Shown: in pieces, positions 17,364 through 26,030 of the stretch | How the letters are laid out: each line of letters opens with the position of its first letter | Numbering within the stretch: position 1 is the stretch's first letter | NCBI RefSeq assembly: GCF_000619945.1 | Contig: NZ_JHVC01000019.1 | Span: 1-64,000, forward strand | Reading direction: 5' to 3' | Length of the DNA stretch: 64,000 bases | Source: Clostridium lundense DSM 17049 | GTDB taxonomy: Bacteria; Bacillota; Clostridia; Clostridiales; Clostridiaceae | Position numbers and translations under genes: made by a program | The notes under the pieces: generated by a model | Told to the model about the DNA's origin: nothing | What the model saw: the letters and a program-made list of their open reading frames with translations, nothing else | The model's database searches: none

Positions 17364-17873
17364 ATGGAAAATAACAAAATTGCAAAAGACCAATTACATA
17401 AAGAACATGATCATCATGACCATGACCATGACCATGATCACGATCATGATGAACATATCCCACATGTACATGGGGGAGAATATGTTGGAGAAAAGAAAGA
17501 TGGAAAAGCTCATGGACAAGGAACATTTTTCTACAATGATGGCAGTAAATATGTAGGTCAGTGGAAAGATGATAAGATGCATGGAGAAGGAATATTTACT
17601 TGGGCCATGGGAGAAAAATACATAGGTCAGTGGGAAAATGATGAAAAACATGGATATGGAATATATATTTGGCCAGATGGGGAAAGATATACTGGTCAGT
17701 GGGAAAATGGTGTAAAAAGTGGATGGGGCATATATGTATGGGAAGAGGGCGACAAATATATGGGTCAATGGAAAGATGATCAAAGACATGGAGATGGAAC
17801 CCTTATTTATGCTGATGGAGAAATATATACAAGTAAATGGGAAAATGATGAACCTGTACCAAAGAATCAATAG
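17364..17873 (+). CDS. MORN-repeat protein with histidine-rich N-terminus
   Basis: 169 residues, ATG after AAGGAG. Residues about 12-35 alternate His and Asp/Glu (twelve or more His), a likely divalent-metal-binding region. After that come about five or six MORN units of 23 residues, each of the form YxGxWKxDxxHGxGxxxxxxGxx (starting near 37, 60, 83, 106 and 129). MORN repeats form a beta meander used for protein or lipid contacts. There is no signal peptide or membrane segment, so the protein should be cytosolic. The combination is unusual in bacteria; metal binding is inferred from composition. It is monocistronic, followed by a long hairpin. Confidence 0.8.
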   Translation: MENNKIAKDQLHKEHDHHDHDHDHDHDHDEHIPHVHGGEYVGEKKDGKAHGQGTFFYNDGSKYVGQWKDDKMHGEGIFTWAMGEKYIGQWENDEKHGYGIYIWPDGERYTGQWENGVKSGWGIYVWEEGDKYMGQWKDDQRHGDGTLIYADGEIYTSKWENDEPVPKNQ

Positions 17874-17907
17874 AAACTTTCTTAATTAATAATTACAGGC
17901 TGGAAGC

Positions 17908-17948
17908 ATTGCTAATACTCCCACTTGAAAAGTGGGAGTATTAGCAAT
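17908..17948. terminator. Long perfect hairpin after the MORN gene
   Basis: ATTGCTAATACTCCCACTT pairs perfectly (19 bases) with the downstream arm around the loop GAA. No T run follows, so it is not a classic terminator. It may act as a transcript 3'-end stabiliser, or be a leftover IS200/IS605-type subterminal hairpin, since CCCACTT-AAGTGGG hairpins are common there. No transposase is nearby. Confidence 0.4.
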
Positions 17949-18018
17949 AACAGGAATAAGGCAAGTTAATAATTAAAAGATACTAGAATAGTAGTGTTAT
18001 AATTGTTCATTTCAAACT

Positions 18019-19296
18019 TTATATGAATATTTCATTTAAGGGCAATCCATCAACTTGTCCTAAATTTAATTCTAAAATTTTTGCTATAGTTGGAGCTTCA
18101 TCTATTAATCTCATTTCTTTTAGTTCATAATTTTTCTTTGTTTTTGGGCCACTGACTATAAATATGGTTTTATAGCCCTTAATTTTTGGACAATAGCCAT
18201 GGTTAGCTTTATAAAAATCTTTATCTGTTTTTTCTACTAAATTTCCTTTTGTAGAATTTATAAAATAATAGCCTTTTTTAGCTTCTAGCATCAGAAAGCA
18301 TTTTTCATCTGCTCCAAAAGAAGAGGCTTCCTCTGCACTTAATATTCTATTTATACAATTATTATTTTCTTTAGAAAAAATTTTCAAGTCTTCTATAACT
18401 TTTTCTTTTAAAGCATTGTCATTATCATTTTTTAAATATATATAAGCAGAACCATCACAAGAATTTAAAAATACATCCCAATCTTTTATCTCACCATTAT
18501 TATTTAGAGAAATGAAACCTTTTTCTAAGAATAGTTTGTTTAATTTAATCACATATTGTGTGTTTAAATGACCATGATCTCCTAAGGCTATTAGTGTAGT
18601 TTTATGAAGTATATTTATTTTCTTTAATAGATTTATTATTTTACCTAATCTTAAATCATGTCTTTTTAAAGCATCTAAAACTTTATTACTATTACAACCA
18701 TAATTATGTTTAAAGTGATCTACATCAGTTAAATGAATTAAAAATAAATTAGGTCTTTTCTTTTCTATTAAATATAGAGCTGATGCCATTACAAAATTAT
18801 CTAAGAAAGGTTGAGCTAATCCTTTCCTCAGGTTACCGAATTTCTTATTAACCAAAAGTTGAAATAATTTACTACCACTGCAAAGTGAAGTGAATATTTG
18901 ATTTTGCCAGAGCCTATTAGGAAAAATCTCAGGCATATTATAGTCTATATTTGCTTTAGCAGTAACGGGCCATAATAGTGAAGCAGTTTTAAGGCCATTT
19001 TTTTTTGCTAAATCATAGAGGGTGATTCCCTTTATATCCTTTCTATACCAATACCAATCAGGACTTTTCCTTTTAGGTTGCAATAAAGTATTATTTATAA
19101 TTCCATGATTCTTAGGATAATTTCCTGTAACAATGGTTGTATGAGCAGGATAAGTTAATGACGGATAAACAGATTCTACATTTGATGAGTAAGATCCATT
19201 TTGAATTAAGTATTTAAAGTTTGGCATATCCTTAAGTATTTGGAAATCTTTTTCGTCTACAGCATCAAGAGAAATTATTATAGTGTATTTTTCCAT
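18019..19296 (-). CDS. Alkaline-phosphatase-superfamily phosphodiesterase (type I, PF01663)
   Basis: 425 residues from ATG 19296, ten bases after GGAGG; a GTG four codons earlier overlaps that site. The metal-binding pattern of nucleotide pyrophosphatase/phosphodiesterases is present: LDAVDEKDF (first Asp), YPSLTYPAHTTIVTGNYPKNHG (nucleophile Thr, here SLT), HLTDVDHFKHNYG, GDHGH, and a later H in KANHGYCP. No signal peptide, so cytosolic. The family hydrolyses phosphodiester or phosphomonoester bonds of nucleotides or phospholipids. The substrate cannot be told. Transcribed alone. Confidence 0.85.
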   Translation of the reverse strand: MEKYTIIISLDAVDEKDFQILKDMPNFKYLIQNGSYSSNVESVYPSLTYPAHTTIVTGNYPKNHGIINNTLLQPKRKSPDWYWYRKDIKGITLYDLAKKNGLKTASLLWPVTAKANIDYNMPEIFPNRLWQNQIFTSLCSGSKLFQLLVNKKFGNLRKGLAQPFLDNFVMASALYLIEKKRPNLFLIHLTDVDHFKHNYGCNSNKVLDALKRHDLRLGKIINLLKKINILHKTTLIALGDHGHLNTQYVIKLNKLFLEKGFISLNNNGEIKDWDVFLNSCDGSAYIYLKNDNDNALKEKVIEDLKIFSKENNNCINRILSAEEASSFGADEKCFLMLEAKKGYYFINSTKGNLVEKTDKDFYKANHGYCPKIKGYKTIFIVSGPKTKKNYELKEMRLIDEAPTIAKILELNLGQVDGLPLNEIFI

Positions 19297-19381
19297 GAAA
19301 TGTTGCACCTCCGTTAGTTATATTTTACTATGAATTTATGTTTTTATGATAGAAAATCATAAGTACCTTCGTATTAATTAG

Positions 19382-19395
19382 TGAGAAGCTTCTCA
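19382..19395. promoter_or_regulatory. Perfect palindrome directly before the sigma-factor ribosome binding site
   Basis: TGAGAAGCTTCTCA, a 14-base perfect palindrome that abuts GGGAGGG. It could be an operator or a small hairpin near the ribosome binding site. Confidence 0.3.
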
Positions 19396-19409
19396 GGGAG
19401 GGTTAGAAA

Positions 19410-19973
19410 TTGAAGATAGATGAGAGAAATTTTTTAGGAGAACTAAAAAAGAGAAACCCTAAAGCACTAGAATTTGCAGTAGATTTGTATGGAGATTTAG
19501 TTTATAAAGTAGTTTACAGTGTTTTAGGTTCGGGATTTGAAGTTCATAGCATTGATGAGTGTATAAATGATGTGTTTTTATCCAGTTGGAATAACATAGA
19601 TAGCTTTCATAGTGAGAAGGGCAACTTTAAATCTTGGATTATAGCTATATCAAAATATAAAGCTATAGATTATAAGAGAAAATTATATAAGGAAAAAAGT
19701 TTGGAATGTATTGATGACATTATAGTAAGAGGAGAGCAGGAAATAGAAAAGTTAATTATATTAGAGGAAAATAGAGAAGAACTTTTGCAAGCAATAAATG
19801 AGTTAAAAGATGTGGATAAGAAAATATTTATAAAGCGATATTTTCTAGATGAAGACATAGAGAATATAGCAAGAGAGTTAGGTGTAAATAGGTCAACAGT
19901 GGATAATAGGCTATCCAGGGGAAGAAAAGTTTTGAGGGAAAAATTAAGTTTCTCAAGGGAGGAAATAGTTTAA
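19410..19973 (+). CDS. ECF-type RNA polymerase sigma factor
   Basis: 187 residues, TTG start after GGGAGGG. Region 2 covers about 15-85, with DVFLSSWNNIDSFHSEKGNFKSWIIAISKYKAIDYKRK (core binding and -10 recognition). Region 4 at about 125-180 (LDEDIENIARELGVNRSTVDNRLSRGRKVLREKL) is the -35-recognising helix-turn-helix. It should direct RNA polymerase to a small regulon and be held by the next gene's product. The stop codon overlaps the ATG of that gene by one base. The ABC transporter 165 bases downstream is a plausible target. Confidence 0.9.
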   Translation: MKIDERNFLGELKKRNPKALEFAVDLYGDLVYKVVYSVLGSGFEVHSIDECINDVFLSSWNNIDSFHSEKGNFKSWIIAISKYKAIDYKRKLYKEKSLECIDDIIVRGEQEIEKLIILEENREELLQAINELKDVDKKIFIKRYFLDEDIENIARELGVNRSTVDNRLSRGRKVLREKLSFSREEIV

Positions 19974-21406
19974 TGATGGATACAAATAAGAATTTAAATG
20001 AAAAAGATATATATCAAGCTTTTAATAACATGGATTTTGATGAAAGTGAATTTAAAAATATTCCTGTAGAGATGAGTGAAATGCAGAAAAGAAGATTAAA
20101 AAATAATTTAAATAAACAAATAAAAGGGGAAAAGGGCAAAAAGTTAAAGATTGCTACTACAGCAGCGGCAGTTACATTATGCTGCTTTATAGGTATAAGT
20201 ATGGCAGCACCAGGGTTTGCAAAGGAAATACCTGTATTAAGATCTATAGTGCAAACTATTAGTGATAAATATGATATACAAGGAGAATACCAGAAGTATT
20301 CTCAAATAATAAATAAAACTGTATACAATAATGGTATGGGCTTTACTATAAATGAAGTGCTTTGTGACGATTCTGAGTTGATTATTAGTTATACTGTAAA
20401 AAGTGATAAAAAGATTAAGGGGTTAGAGATAAGGCAGTTATTTTTGGGAAATAACATCAAAATTAATGGTAAAACAGAGAATTTTGGTGGAGGAATGCAG
20501 TGGGACTATTTAGATGATAATACTTTAATTGGAGTTTGTGAAATAGATATAGGAAGAAAAAATATGCCTAAAAAATTCAATATAGATTTAAATATTTCAC
20601 AAATATTTGGTGTGAAAGGCAAATGGGACACTGCATTTACAGTATCAAGAGATGAATTAATGTCTAAAACTACAGTATTTAAACCAAATACAAAAGTAGA
20701 GTTTCCAAGTAGCAAAATAGTTGTAGAAAAAGTTATGTTGAGTCCCATAAATACATCTATATTTATTAAGGGAGATTATAAAGATAAAAATAAAGATAAA
20801 TATAGGGATAATATGTTTGATTATGATTATTGGTTTGTATTTGATGATAAGGGAAATGAACTTTCTCAAAAAGGTAGTGGAGGAGGAACAGAAGGATTAT
20901 TTAGTAAAGATGATTTTCATTATAAATATGATTTCCAAAGTTTGAAAGATATTCCTAAATATTTAACTGTAGTGCCTTGTAAGATTACTCCAACAATAGA
21001 GGGAGGAATTACAGAAGACGGGAAAGCTTTTGAAAAGACTAATAAAGAAGTTAAAGAAATTAAAAAAGCTATAGATGGTAAATATCCAATAGAACTTAGT
21101 CAAGGGAAAATAGGTAGTCTTATTGTTAAAGAAATAAAGAATGAAAAAGATAAGACTTTAATAAAATATACTGCCAATGGAAAAGCACCTAATTTTCAAT
21201 CAACATATCTTTATATAGAAGATGAAAAAGGAGAAAGGATAAAACCTTATAATGAATTTAATAGAAAAAAGGATGAAAACAATTCGAAGGAATTTATCTT
21301 AGAAGTACCTAGATTGGAGAATGGTAAAAAGTATTTCTTGTGTACTAACACATTAGATAACTATGAGTTTAAAGAAGACTATATGTTCAAGATACCTTTG
21401 AAATAA
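19973..21406 (+). CDS. DUF4179-type membrane anti-sigma-like protein
   Basis: 477 residues; ATG overlaps the sigma-factor stop (TAATG), with AGGGAGG upstream. A cytosolic segment (about 1-62) with acidic and basic clusters is followed by one membrane helix at about 65-85 (ATTAAAVTLCCFIGISMAAPGF), then a large extracellular part starting with the DUF4179 pattern (FAKEIPVLRSIVQ, TINEVLCDDSELIISYTV). The extracellular region continues with beta-rich DUF5643-like sequence. Such proteins sit next to ECF sigma factors and are thought to sequester them until an outside signal arrives. No zinc-finger HxxxCxxC motif is visible, so this is not a ZAS anti-sigma factor. The function is inferred from context and family. 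Confidence 0.78.
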   Translation: MMDTNKNLNEKDIYQAFNNMDFDESEFKNIPVEMSEMQKRRLKNNLNKQIKGEKGKKLKIATTAAAVTLCCFIGISMAAPGFAKEIPVLRSIVQTISDKYDIQGEYQKYSQIINKTVYNNGMGFTINEVLCDDSELIISYTVKSDKKIKGLEIRQLFLGNNIKINGKTENFGGGMQWDYLDDNTLIGVCEIDIGRKNMPKKFNIDLNISQIFGVKGKWDTAFTVSRDELMSKTTVFKPNTKVEFPSSKIVVEKVMLSPINTSIFIKGDYKDKNKDKYRDNMFDYDYWFVFDDKGNELSQKGSGGGTEGLFSKDDFHYKYDFQSLKDIPKYLTVVPCKITPTIEGGITEDGKAFEKTNKEVKEIKKAIDGKYPIELSQGKIGSLIVKEIKNEKDKTLIKYTANGKAPNFQSTYLYIEDEKGERIKPYNEFNRKKDENNSKEFILEVPRLENGKKYFLCTNTLDNYEFKEDYMFKIPLK

Positions 21407-21480
21407 TATCTATTCTACACTTTAAAAGTGTAAGTATCGGTAGTTATAGAGGTAGGATAAAGAATAAATAATGATTTTGT

Positions 21481-21553
21481 ATGTGCTTCACTATAAGAAA
21501 ATAAAATTTTTACAGTGGAGCACATATAAATTTGAAGTATAGATTTATATGTG
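21481..21553 (+). promoter_or_regulatory. Two mutually exclusive leader hairpins before the ABC transporter
   Basis: Hairpin 1 pairs ATGTGCTTCAC (21481-21491) with GTGGAGCACAT (21515-21525), one wobble. Hairpin 2 pairs CACATATAAAT (21521-21531) with ATTTATATGTG (21543-21553). They share 21521-21525 and cannot form together. Hairpin 2 ends six bases before the GGGGGA of the next gene, so a switch affecting translation or transcription is possible. No T run was seen. Confidence 0.35.
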
Positions 21554-21571
21554 AAGTGGGGGAATACATAT

Positions 21572-22450
21572 ATGAAGCTTGAAATAAAAAATTTAACGAA
21601 AAAATATGGCAATAAGGTAGTTATAAATCAAATTAATTTGGAATTGAAAGAAGGGGTTTATGGTCTTTTAGGGCCCAATGGTGCAGGTAAAACAACATTA
21701 ATGAGAATGATTGCAGATGTGCTTAAACCAACCGAAGGGGAGATACTTGTGGAGGGTATTAATAAGAATAAATTGGCTGCTGATTATAGAGATTTACTTG
21801 GATATTTACCTCAAGACATTGGATATTATGATAATTTTACAGCCCAGAGATTTTTAGAGTATGTGTCTGCTTTAAAAGGAATTGATAGAAGAAAAGCTAA
21901 AAAAAAGATCTGTGAACTTTTAGAGATTGTAAGACTTACAGAATATAAAGATAAAAAGATAGGAAGGTTTTCAGGAGGAATGAAGCAAAGGCTTGGTATA
22001 GCCCAATCATTATTAAATAATCCTAAAATACTTATATTAGATGAGCCAACAGCAGGGTTAGACCCAAATGAAAGAATAAGATTTAAAAATGTTATATCAG
22101 ATATATCAAAGGATAGGGTTGTTATTTTATCTACACATATAGTCTCAGATATAGAATTTATAGCAAATGAGATTTTGATTATAAAAGAAGGTAGGTTATT
22201 ACAAAGAGCTAAACCTTTGGAACTTACTTGCAAATTATCAGGAAAGGTTTGGGCATTAGAGGTTACAGAAAGTGAATTGCATGATATAAATTCAAAATAT
22301 AAAGTAGCAAATATTTGTAGAGAAAATAATTCTATTACAGTTAGGATAGTTGGAGACAAAAAACCAAACGAATATGCTAAGGATGAAAAGCCTAATTTAC
22401 AAGATGTATTTTTATATTACTTTAATGAGAAAGTACAAGATGTATGTTAA
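21572..22450 (+). CDS. ABC transporter ATP-binding protein
   Basis: 292 residues from ATG 21572, after GTGGGGGA; the frame to 21551 begins inside the upstream hairpin. Walker A GPNGAGKTT (about 33-41), Q loop, signature FSGGMKQRLGIAQSLL, Walker B LILDEPTAGLDP and the switch H in STHIVSD. The C-terminal 80 residues are those of bacitracin/lantibiotic-type exporters (BcrA/CcmA-like). The next gene is its membrane partner. A peptide or drug export role is likely; the sigma/anti-sigma pair upstream may respond to envelope stress. Confidence 0.88.
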   Translation: MKLEIKNLTKKYGNKVVINQINLELKEGVYGLLGPNGAGKTTLMRMIADVLKPTEGEILVEGINKNKLAADYRDLLGYLPQDIGYYDNFTAQRFLEYVSALKGIDRRKAKKKICELLEIVRLTEYKDKKIGRFSGGMKQRLGIAQSLLNNPKILILDEPTAGLDPNERIRFKNVISDISKDRVVILSTHIVSDIEFIANEILIIKEGRLLQRAKPLELTCKLSGKVWALEVTESELHDINSKYKVANICRENNSITVRIVGDKKPNEYAKDEKPNLQDVFLYYFNEKVQDVC

Positions 22451-22520
22451 GTTTAACTAAATTTCAGTTTAAGGAAATTATTAGTTTAGCTATAGATAGG
22501 AGAATGGAGGGGATAGAAAA

Positions 22521-23720
22521 ATGGATCTTTTAAAACATGAATTATATAAAATATTTTCGAAAAAGTACTTGTTTGTAATATTAATAGTATTACTTTCATT
22601 ATTTTATATACCAAATTATTTATTTGCATCAAAAGACATAAAAATAAATAGGCAGGTAGCTAAATATAGTAAGCCTTATGAAGGAGAAATAACTAAAAAT
22701 AACAAAGAAAAGCTATTTACATTAACACAAGTTTATAAAGATAAAGACGAAAATATAGGAAAAATATATGATACAGTATATAGTAACTATACTGCTCAAG
22801 ATAGGAAAAGAGTTGTAGCTATTTCTGATACATTAAAGAATAATAATGAATCATTTTATGATGAAAAACTTTTAAATAAAACATTTCAATTTGAAGGATA
22901 TGAATTAGAAAAACTAAAACAAACTTTAAAAGAAGAAAGTCAAATGGGTAAAGAAAATACCTATAATTATAAAAATAAAGAACTTGCAAGTAAGATGTAT
23001 AGTAATCTTTCAACACCTAAATTTTCTTATATAGATGGATGGGATTCAAAGTTTAATTCTTCAAATGCTTTAGTATATATAATGGGCATAGTAATTTTAT
23101 TAGGAGTATCAACAAGTTATGCTAATGAATATAAAAGTAAAGTGCATACAATAATGTTATCAAGCAAAAAAGGAAGAAATGAATGTGTTATAGCTAAGAT
23201 TCTAGCCTCTATTATATATGCAATGGTTGTAGTGTGTATATGTGAATTAGCAAGTATTATTTTTAGTATAAAAGTATATGGTACAAATGGATTTAATGCA
23301 CCTATGCAATGTTTATTTGATTATATTTGTTCACCATATAATTTTACTATAGGGCAATTTTGGATTATATCATTTTTAACATCAATTATGGGAGCTATAA
23401 TATTTGCTATAATTATATTGTTTATATCTAATATTACAAAATCCTCATTAATGACTTTTTTTATAGGCGGCTGTATATTTATAATGCCGATTCTTATTGA
23501 TTCATTTCTTGTAGGACAATTTTGGTGGAAAAAAATAATAGTAAATCTAAGCATTCCTCAATTTATGAATGGTAGTAAAATATATAGTGTTTTTAGTACA
23601 ACCAATGTGCTTGGAAGACCAGTGATTTATCCTTACTTTAGTATATTTTACGCTATTATATTGACCATATTATTTTCATATTGTTTATATACAAGTATGA
23701 AGCATATGCAAGTAAATTAA
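22521..23720 (+). CDS. ABC-2-type transporter permease
   Basis: 399 residues, ATG after GGAGGGG. One membrane helix at about 15-35, then a large soluble extracellular loop (about 40-175) rich in K, N and Y, and then five helices from about 178 to 395. This 1+5 arrangement is typical of ABC-2 permeases with the BcrA-type ATPase. It starts 70 bases after the ATPase and is followed by a terminator-like hairpin. The transported compound is unknown. Confidence 0.82.
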   Translation: MDLLKHELYKIFSKKYLFVILIVLLSLFYIPNYLFASKDIKINRQVAKYSKPYEGEITKNNKEKLFTLTQVYKDKDENIGKIYDTVYSNYTAQDRKRVVAISDTLKNNNESFYDEKLLNKTFQFEGYELEKLKQTLKEESQMGKENTYNYKNKELASKMYSNLSTPKFSYIDGWDSKFNSSNALVYIMGIVILLGVSTSYANEYKSKVHTIMLSSKKGRNECVIAKILASIIYAMVVVCICELASIIFSIKVYGTNGFNAPMQCLFDYICSPYNFTIGQFWIISFLTSIMGAIIFAIIILFISNITKSSLMTFFIGGCIFIMPILIDSFLVGQFWWKKIIVNLSIPQFMNGSKIYSVFSTTNVLGRPVIYPYFSIFYAIILTILFSYCLYTSMKHMQVN

Positions 23721-23723
23721 ATC

Positions 23724-23765
23724 AAACTCCTCATTACTAGTTATTTTATTAGTAGTGGGGAGTTT
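23724..23765 (+). terminator. Terminator of the ABC transporter genes
   Basis: AAACTCCTCATTACTA pairs with TAGTAGTGGGGAGTTT around an AT-rich loop, one or two wobbles. Only a short T-rich stretch follows. Confidence 0.65.
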
Positions 23766-23890
23766 ATATTTAAGAAACTATTTCCCTTATATTATTTTTG
23801 GTAAAATGTTTTATAGTAGAAAAATAAAAGGGAATGATATACAATTAAATAAGAATTTCTACTATATTTAAACAAAAGGGAAGTGACTAA

Positions 23891-24853
23891 ATGGATAATA
23901 TAACAATACTTAAAGAAGGAGTCAAAACTGCATTAAATTTAAAAGGATTGTTGAAAATTGTATGTATAATCCTTTTAATAATCTTTTTGATTATAGAAAT
24001 TTTTTCCATACACATTGTAAAAGAATTTAGCCATCCTAAAATACGAGAGTTAAAAAATAAATTTTCAAGCTATGGAATAAAAAATTATGAAAAAGTAACT
24101 TTTCATAGTGAAAAAAGAGATATAAAACTTAATGGATATCTTATAAAAAATGATAACAGTAAAAAAACAATTATAATATGTCATGGATATGGGGACAACA
24201 AATTTATGGTAGGAGGAAAGAAAACTCCTGAAAAAGTGGATCATTTAAAATTAGCTAAAATATTTTCAAATGAAGGATATAATACTTTAATATTTGATTT
24301 TAGAGGTCATGGGGAAAATGGGCATAATGCAGGAGTTACCATAGGATTTAATGAACAAAAAGATCTTTTAGGCGCTATTGATTTTATAAAAGGTAGGGGT
24401 ATAGGTGAAAAAATAGGTGTTTTAGGATCTTCTATGGGAGGTGCTACTTCATTAAGTGTGTTGGACAAAACTAAGGATATTAGTTTTGCTATTGCAGACT
24501 CTCCTTTTAGTGACTTAAAAGATTACTTAAGTAATAATATAAAGGTTTGGACGGGACTACCAAAGTTTCCTTTTGCACCCATGGCAATTGCAAATTTCAA
24601 ACTTATATATGGTGTAAATTATAGTGAAGTAAGCCCATTAAATAGTGTAAGTAAAGTGGATATTCCTATTTTAATAATACATGGGAAAAAAGATATAACC
24701 ATTCCTTATACTGAAAGTGTTAAAATTAAGGATAGATTTAAAAATAAGAAAAGTAAACTTGTTTTATTTGATAATTCAGTACATGTTGGATCTTATTATA
24801 TGTATAGTGATAAATATGAAGAAAATATAAAAAGTTTTCTAAAATCTATTTAA
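23891..24853 (+). CDS. Membrane-anchored alpha/beta hydrolase
   Basis: 320 residues, ATG after AAGGGAAGTG. One membrane helix at about 21-43 leads to an alpha/beta hydrolase fold: HGYGDNKFM (oxyanion region), FDFRGHGENG, nucleophile elbow GSSMGG (S181), catalytic Asp in HGKKD, and His in DNSVHVG. All three catalytic residues are present. It resembles the B. subtilis YqkD / prolyl-oligopeptidase-like group. The substrate is unknown. It stands about 40 bases ahead of the YbaK gene, and the two may be co-transcribed. Confidence 0.83.
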   Translation: MDNITILKEGVKTALNLKGLLKIVCIILLIIFLIIEIFSIHIVKEFSHPKIRELKNKFSSYGIKNYEKVTFHSEKRDIKLNGYLIKNDNSKKTIIICHGYGDNKFMVGGKKTPEKVDHLKLAKIFSNEGYNTLIFDFRGHGENGHNAGVTIGFNEQKDLLGAIDFIKGRGIGEKIGVLGSSMGGATSLSVLDKTKDISFAIADSPFSDLKDYLSNNIKVWTGLPKFPFAPMAIANFKLIYGVNYSEVSPLNSVSKVDIPILIIHGKKDITIPYTESVKIKDRFKNKKSKLVLFDNSVHVGSYYMYSDKYEENIKSFLKSI

Positions 24854-24893
24854 GAATATAGTGAAAGAGATTAAAATTTAGGAGGTTTAATTT

Positions 24894-25358
24894 ATGGGAA
24901 TTCAAAGTGTAAAAAAACAAATTCAGGAGGAAAATTTAAATTTAAAGATATTGGAGTTTGAAGAAAGCACTGCTACAGTAGACGAAGCAGCCAAAGCTGT
25001 TGGTGTAGAGCCAGGACAAATTGCAAAGACTTTAGCATTTAAGGTAAAAGAAGATGATATACTTATAGTTGTAAAAGGAGATTCTAAAATTGATAATAGA
25101 AAATTTAAAGATTATTTCAAGGCTAAGGCAAAGATGATGAGCGGAGAAGAAGTATTAGAAATTACAGGTCACCCAGTTGGAGGAGTGTGTCCTTTTGGAT
25201 TAAAGAATTCCATTAATGTATATCTTGATAACTCATTAAGGGAATTTGAAACAGTGTATCCAGCGGCAGGAACTCCTAATTCAGCAGTGAAAGTTACTAT
25301 AGAAGATTTACAGGAAATCACTAATGGGGTATGGGTAGATGTGTGTAAAGAATGTTGA
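24894..25358 (+). CDS. ybaK: YbaK/EbsC-type aminoacyl-tRNA deacylase
   Basis: 154 residues, ATG after AGGAGG. YbaK core features: VDEAAKAVGVEPGQIAKTLAFKV, VVKGDSKIDNRKFK (with the conserved K), and GHPVGGVCPFGL. YbaK hydrolyses Cys-tRNA(Pro), correcting ProRS errors; related members act on other mischarged tRNAs. Length and motifs match the single-domain form. It precedes the luxS operon by about 210 bases, in which no clear promoter was identified. Confidence 0.85.
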   Translation: MGIQSVKKQIQEENLNLKILEFEESTATVDEAAKAVGVEPGQIAKTLAFKVKEDDILIVVKGDSKIDNRKFKDYFKAKAKMMSGEEVLEITGHPVGGVCPFGLKNSINVYLDNSLREFETVYPAAGTPNSAVKVTIEDLQEITNGVWVDVCKEC

Positions 25359-25527
25359 ATAAAGTAAAAATATTATGTTACAATAAATTTTAAGTTATTT
25401 ATTTTTAAATATATTGAAAATAAATTTTCATCTATTAAGCTATACTCTAGAAAAGATCACTGAACTTGTAATTTATGGCCAATTATATTAATATTTTATA
25501 CATACAAAGAAAGGAAGTGAATATTTA

Positions 25528-25563
25528 GTGGGGATGGATATTTGTAATAGGATTTCTCACTAA
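25528..25563 (+). other. Possible 11-codon leader peptide before luxS
   Basis: GTG start seven bases after AAGGAAGTGA, coding V/M-G-M-D-I-C-N-R-I-S-H and a TAA eight bases before the luxS ATG. The luxS ATG has no good ribosome binding site of its own, so translation could re-initiate from the leader. No Met or Cys run is seen. Short frames arise by chance, so confidence is low. Confidence 0.3.
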
Positions 25564-25571
25564 AGTAAATT

Positions 25572-26030
25572 ATGAAAAAAGTAGAAAGTTTTGAATTAGA
25601 TCATAGAAAAATAGTAGCACCATATATTAGAAAGTGTTGTACTCAAGTTGGAGAAAGAGGAGATAAAGTTTCCAAGTATGATTTAAGATTTACTCAACCT
25701 AATAAAGAATCTATACCTACAGGAGCATTACATGCTTTAGAGCATTTACTTGCAGGATTTTTAAGAGAATATATAGATGGAATAATAGACCTATCACCTA
25801 TGGGGTGTAGAACTGGTTTTTATTTAACAGTTTGGGGAGATAAGGATACAAGTGAGATTAAGGCAGGATTAGAAAATTCATTAAAAAAAGTATTAGAAGC
25901 TACAGAGGTACCAGCAGCAAACGATATTCAATGTGGTAACTATAGAGATTTATCTTTATTCGGAGCTAAGGAGTATGCAAAAATTGTACTAGAAAATGGT
26001 TTTAGCTTAAATATATATGGTAATAATTAA
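25572..26030 (+). CDS. luxS: S-ribosylhomocysteine lyase (AI-2 synthase)
   Basis: 152 residues. The zinc site is H54xxEH58 (GALHALEHLL) and C121 (QCGNYR), with the conserved C79 in SPMGCRTGFY. It splits S-ribosylhomocysteine into homocysteine and DPD, the precursor of autoinducer-2. Homocysteine goes to MetH, whose genes follow with overlaps (TAATG here), so the operon joins detoxification of S-adenosylhomocysteine with methionine regeneration. The start lacks a strong ribosome binding site; coupling to a short upstream frame is possible. Confidence 0.93.
   Translation: MKKVESFELDHRKIVAPYIRKCCTQVGERGDKVSKYDLRFTQPNKESIPTGALHALEHLLAGFLREYIDGIIDLSPMGCRTGFYLTVWGDKDTSEIKAGLENSLKKVLEATEVPAANDIQCGNYRDLSLFGAKEYAKIVLENGFSLNIYGNN

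Noticed and set aside
17254..17870. Minus-strand frames with His-rich or MIFF-rich translation opposite the MORN gene
   Set aside because: They arise from the repeats on the plus strand, where the frame has an AAGGAG site and a clear MORN pattern.
25359..25571. SAM (S-box) riboswitch before the luxS-metH operon
   Set aside because: No CTCTTATC..GAGG-GGA core and no terminator in the gap.
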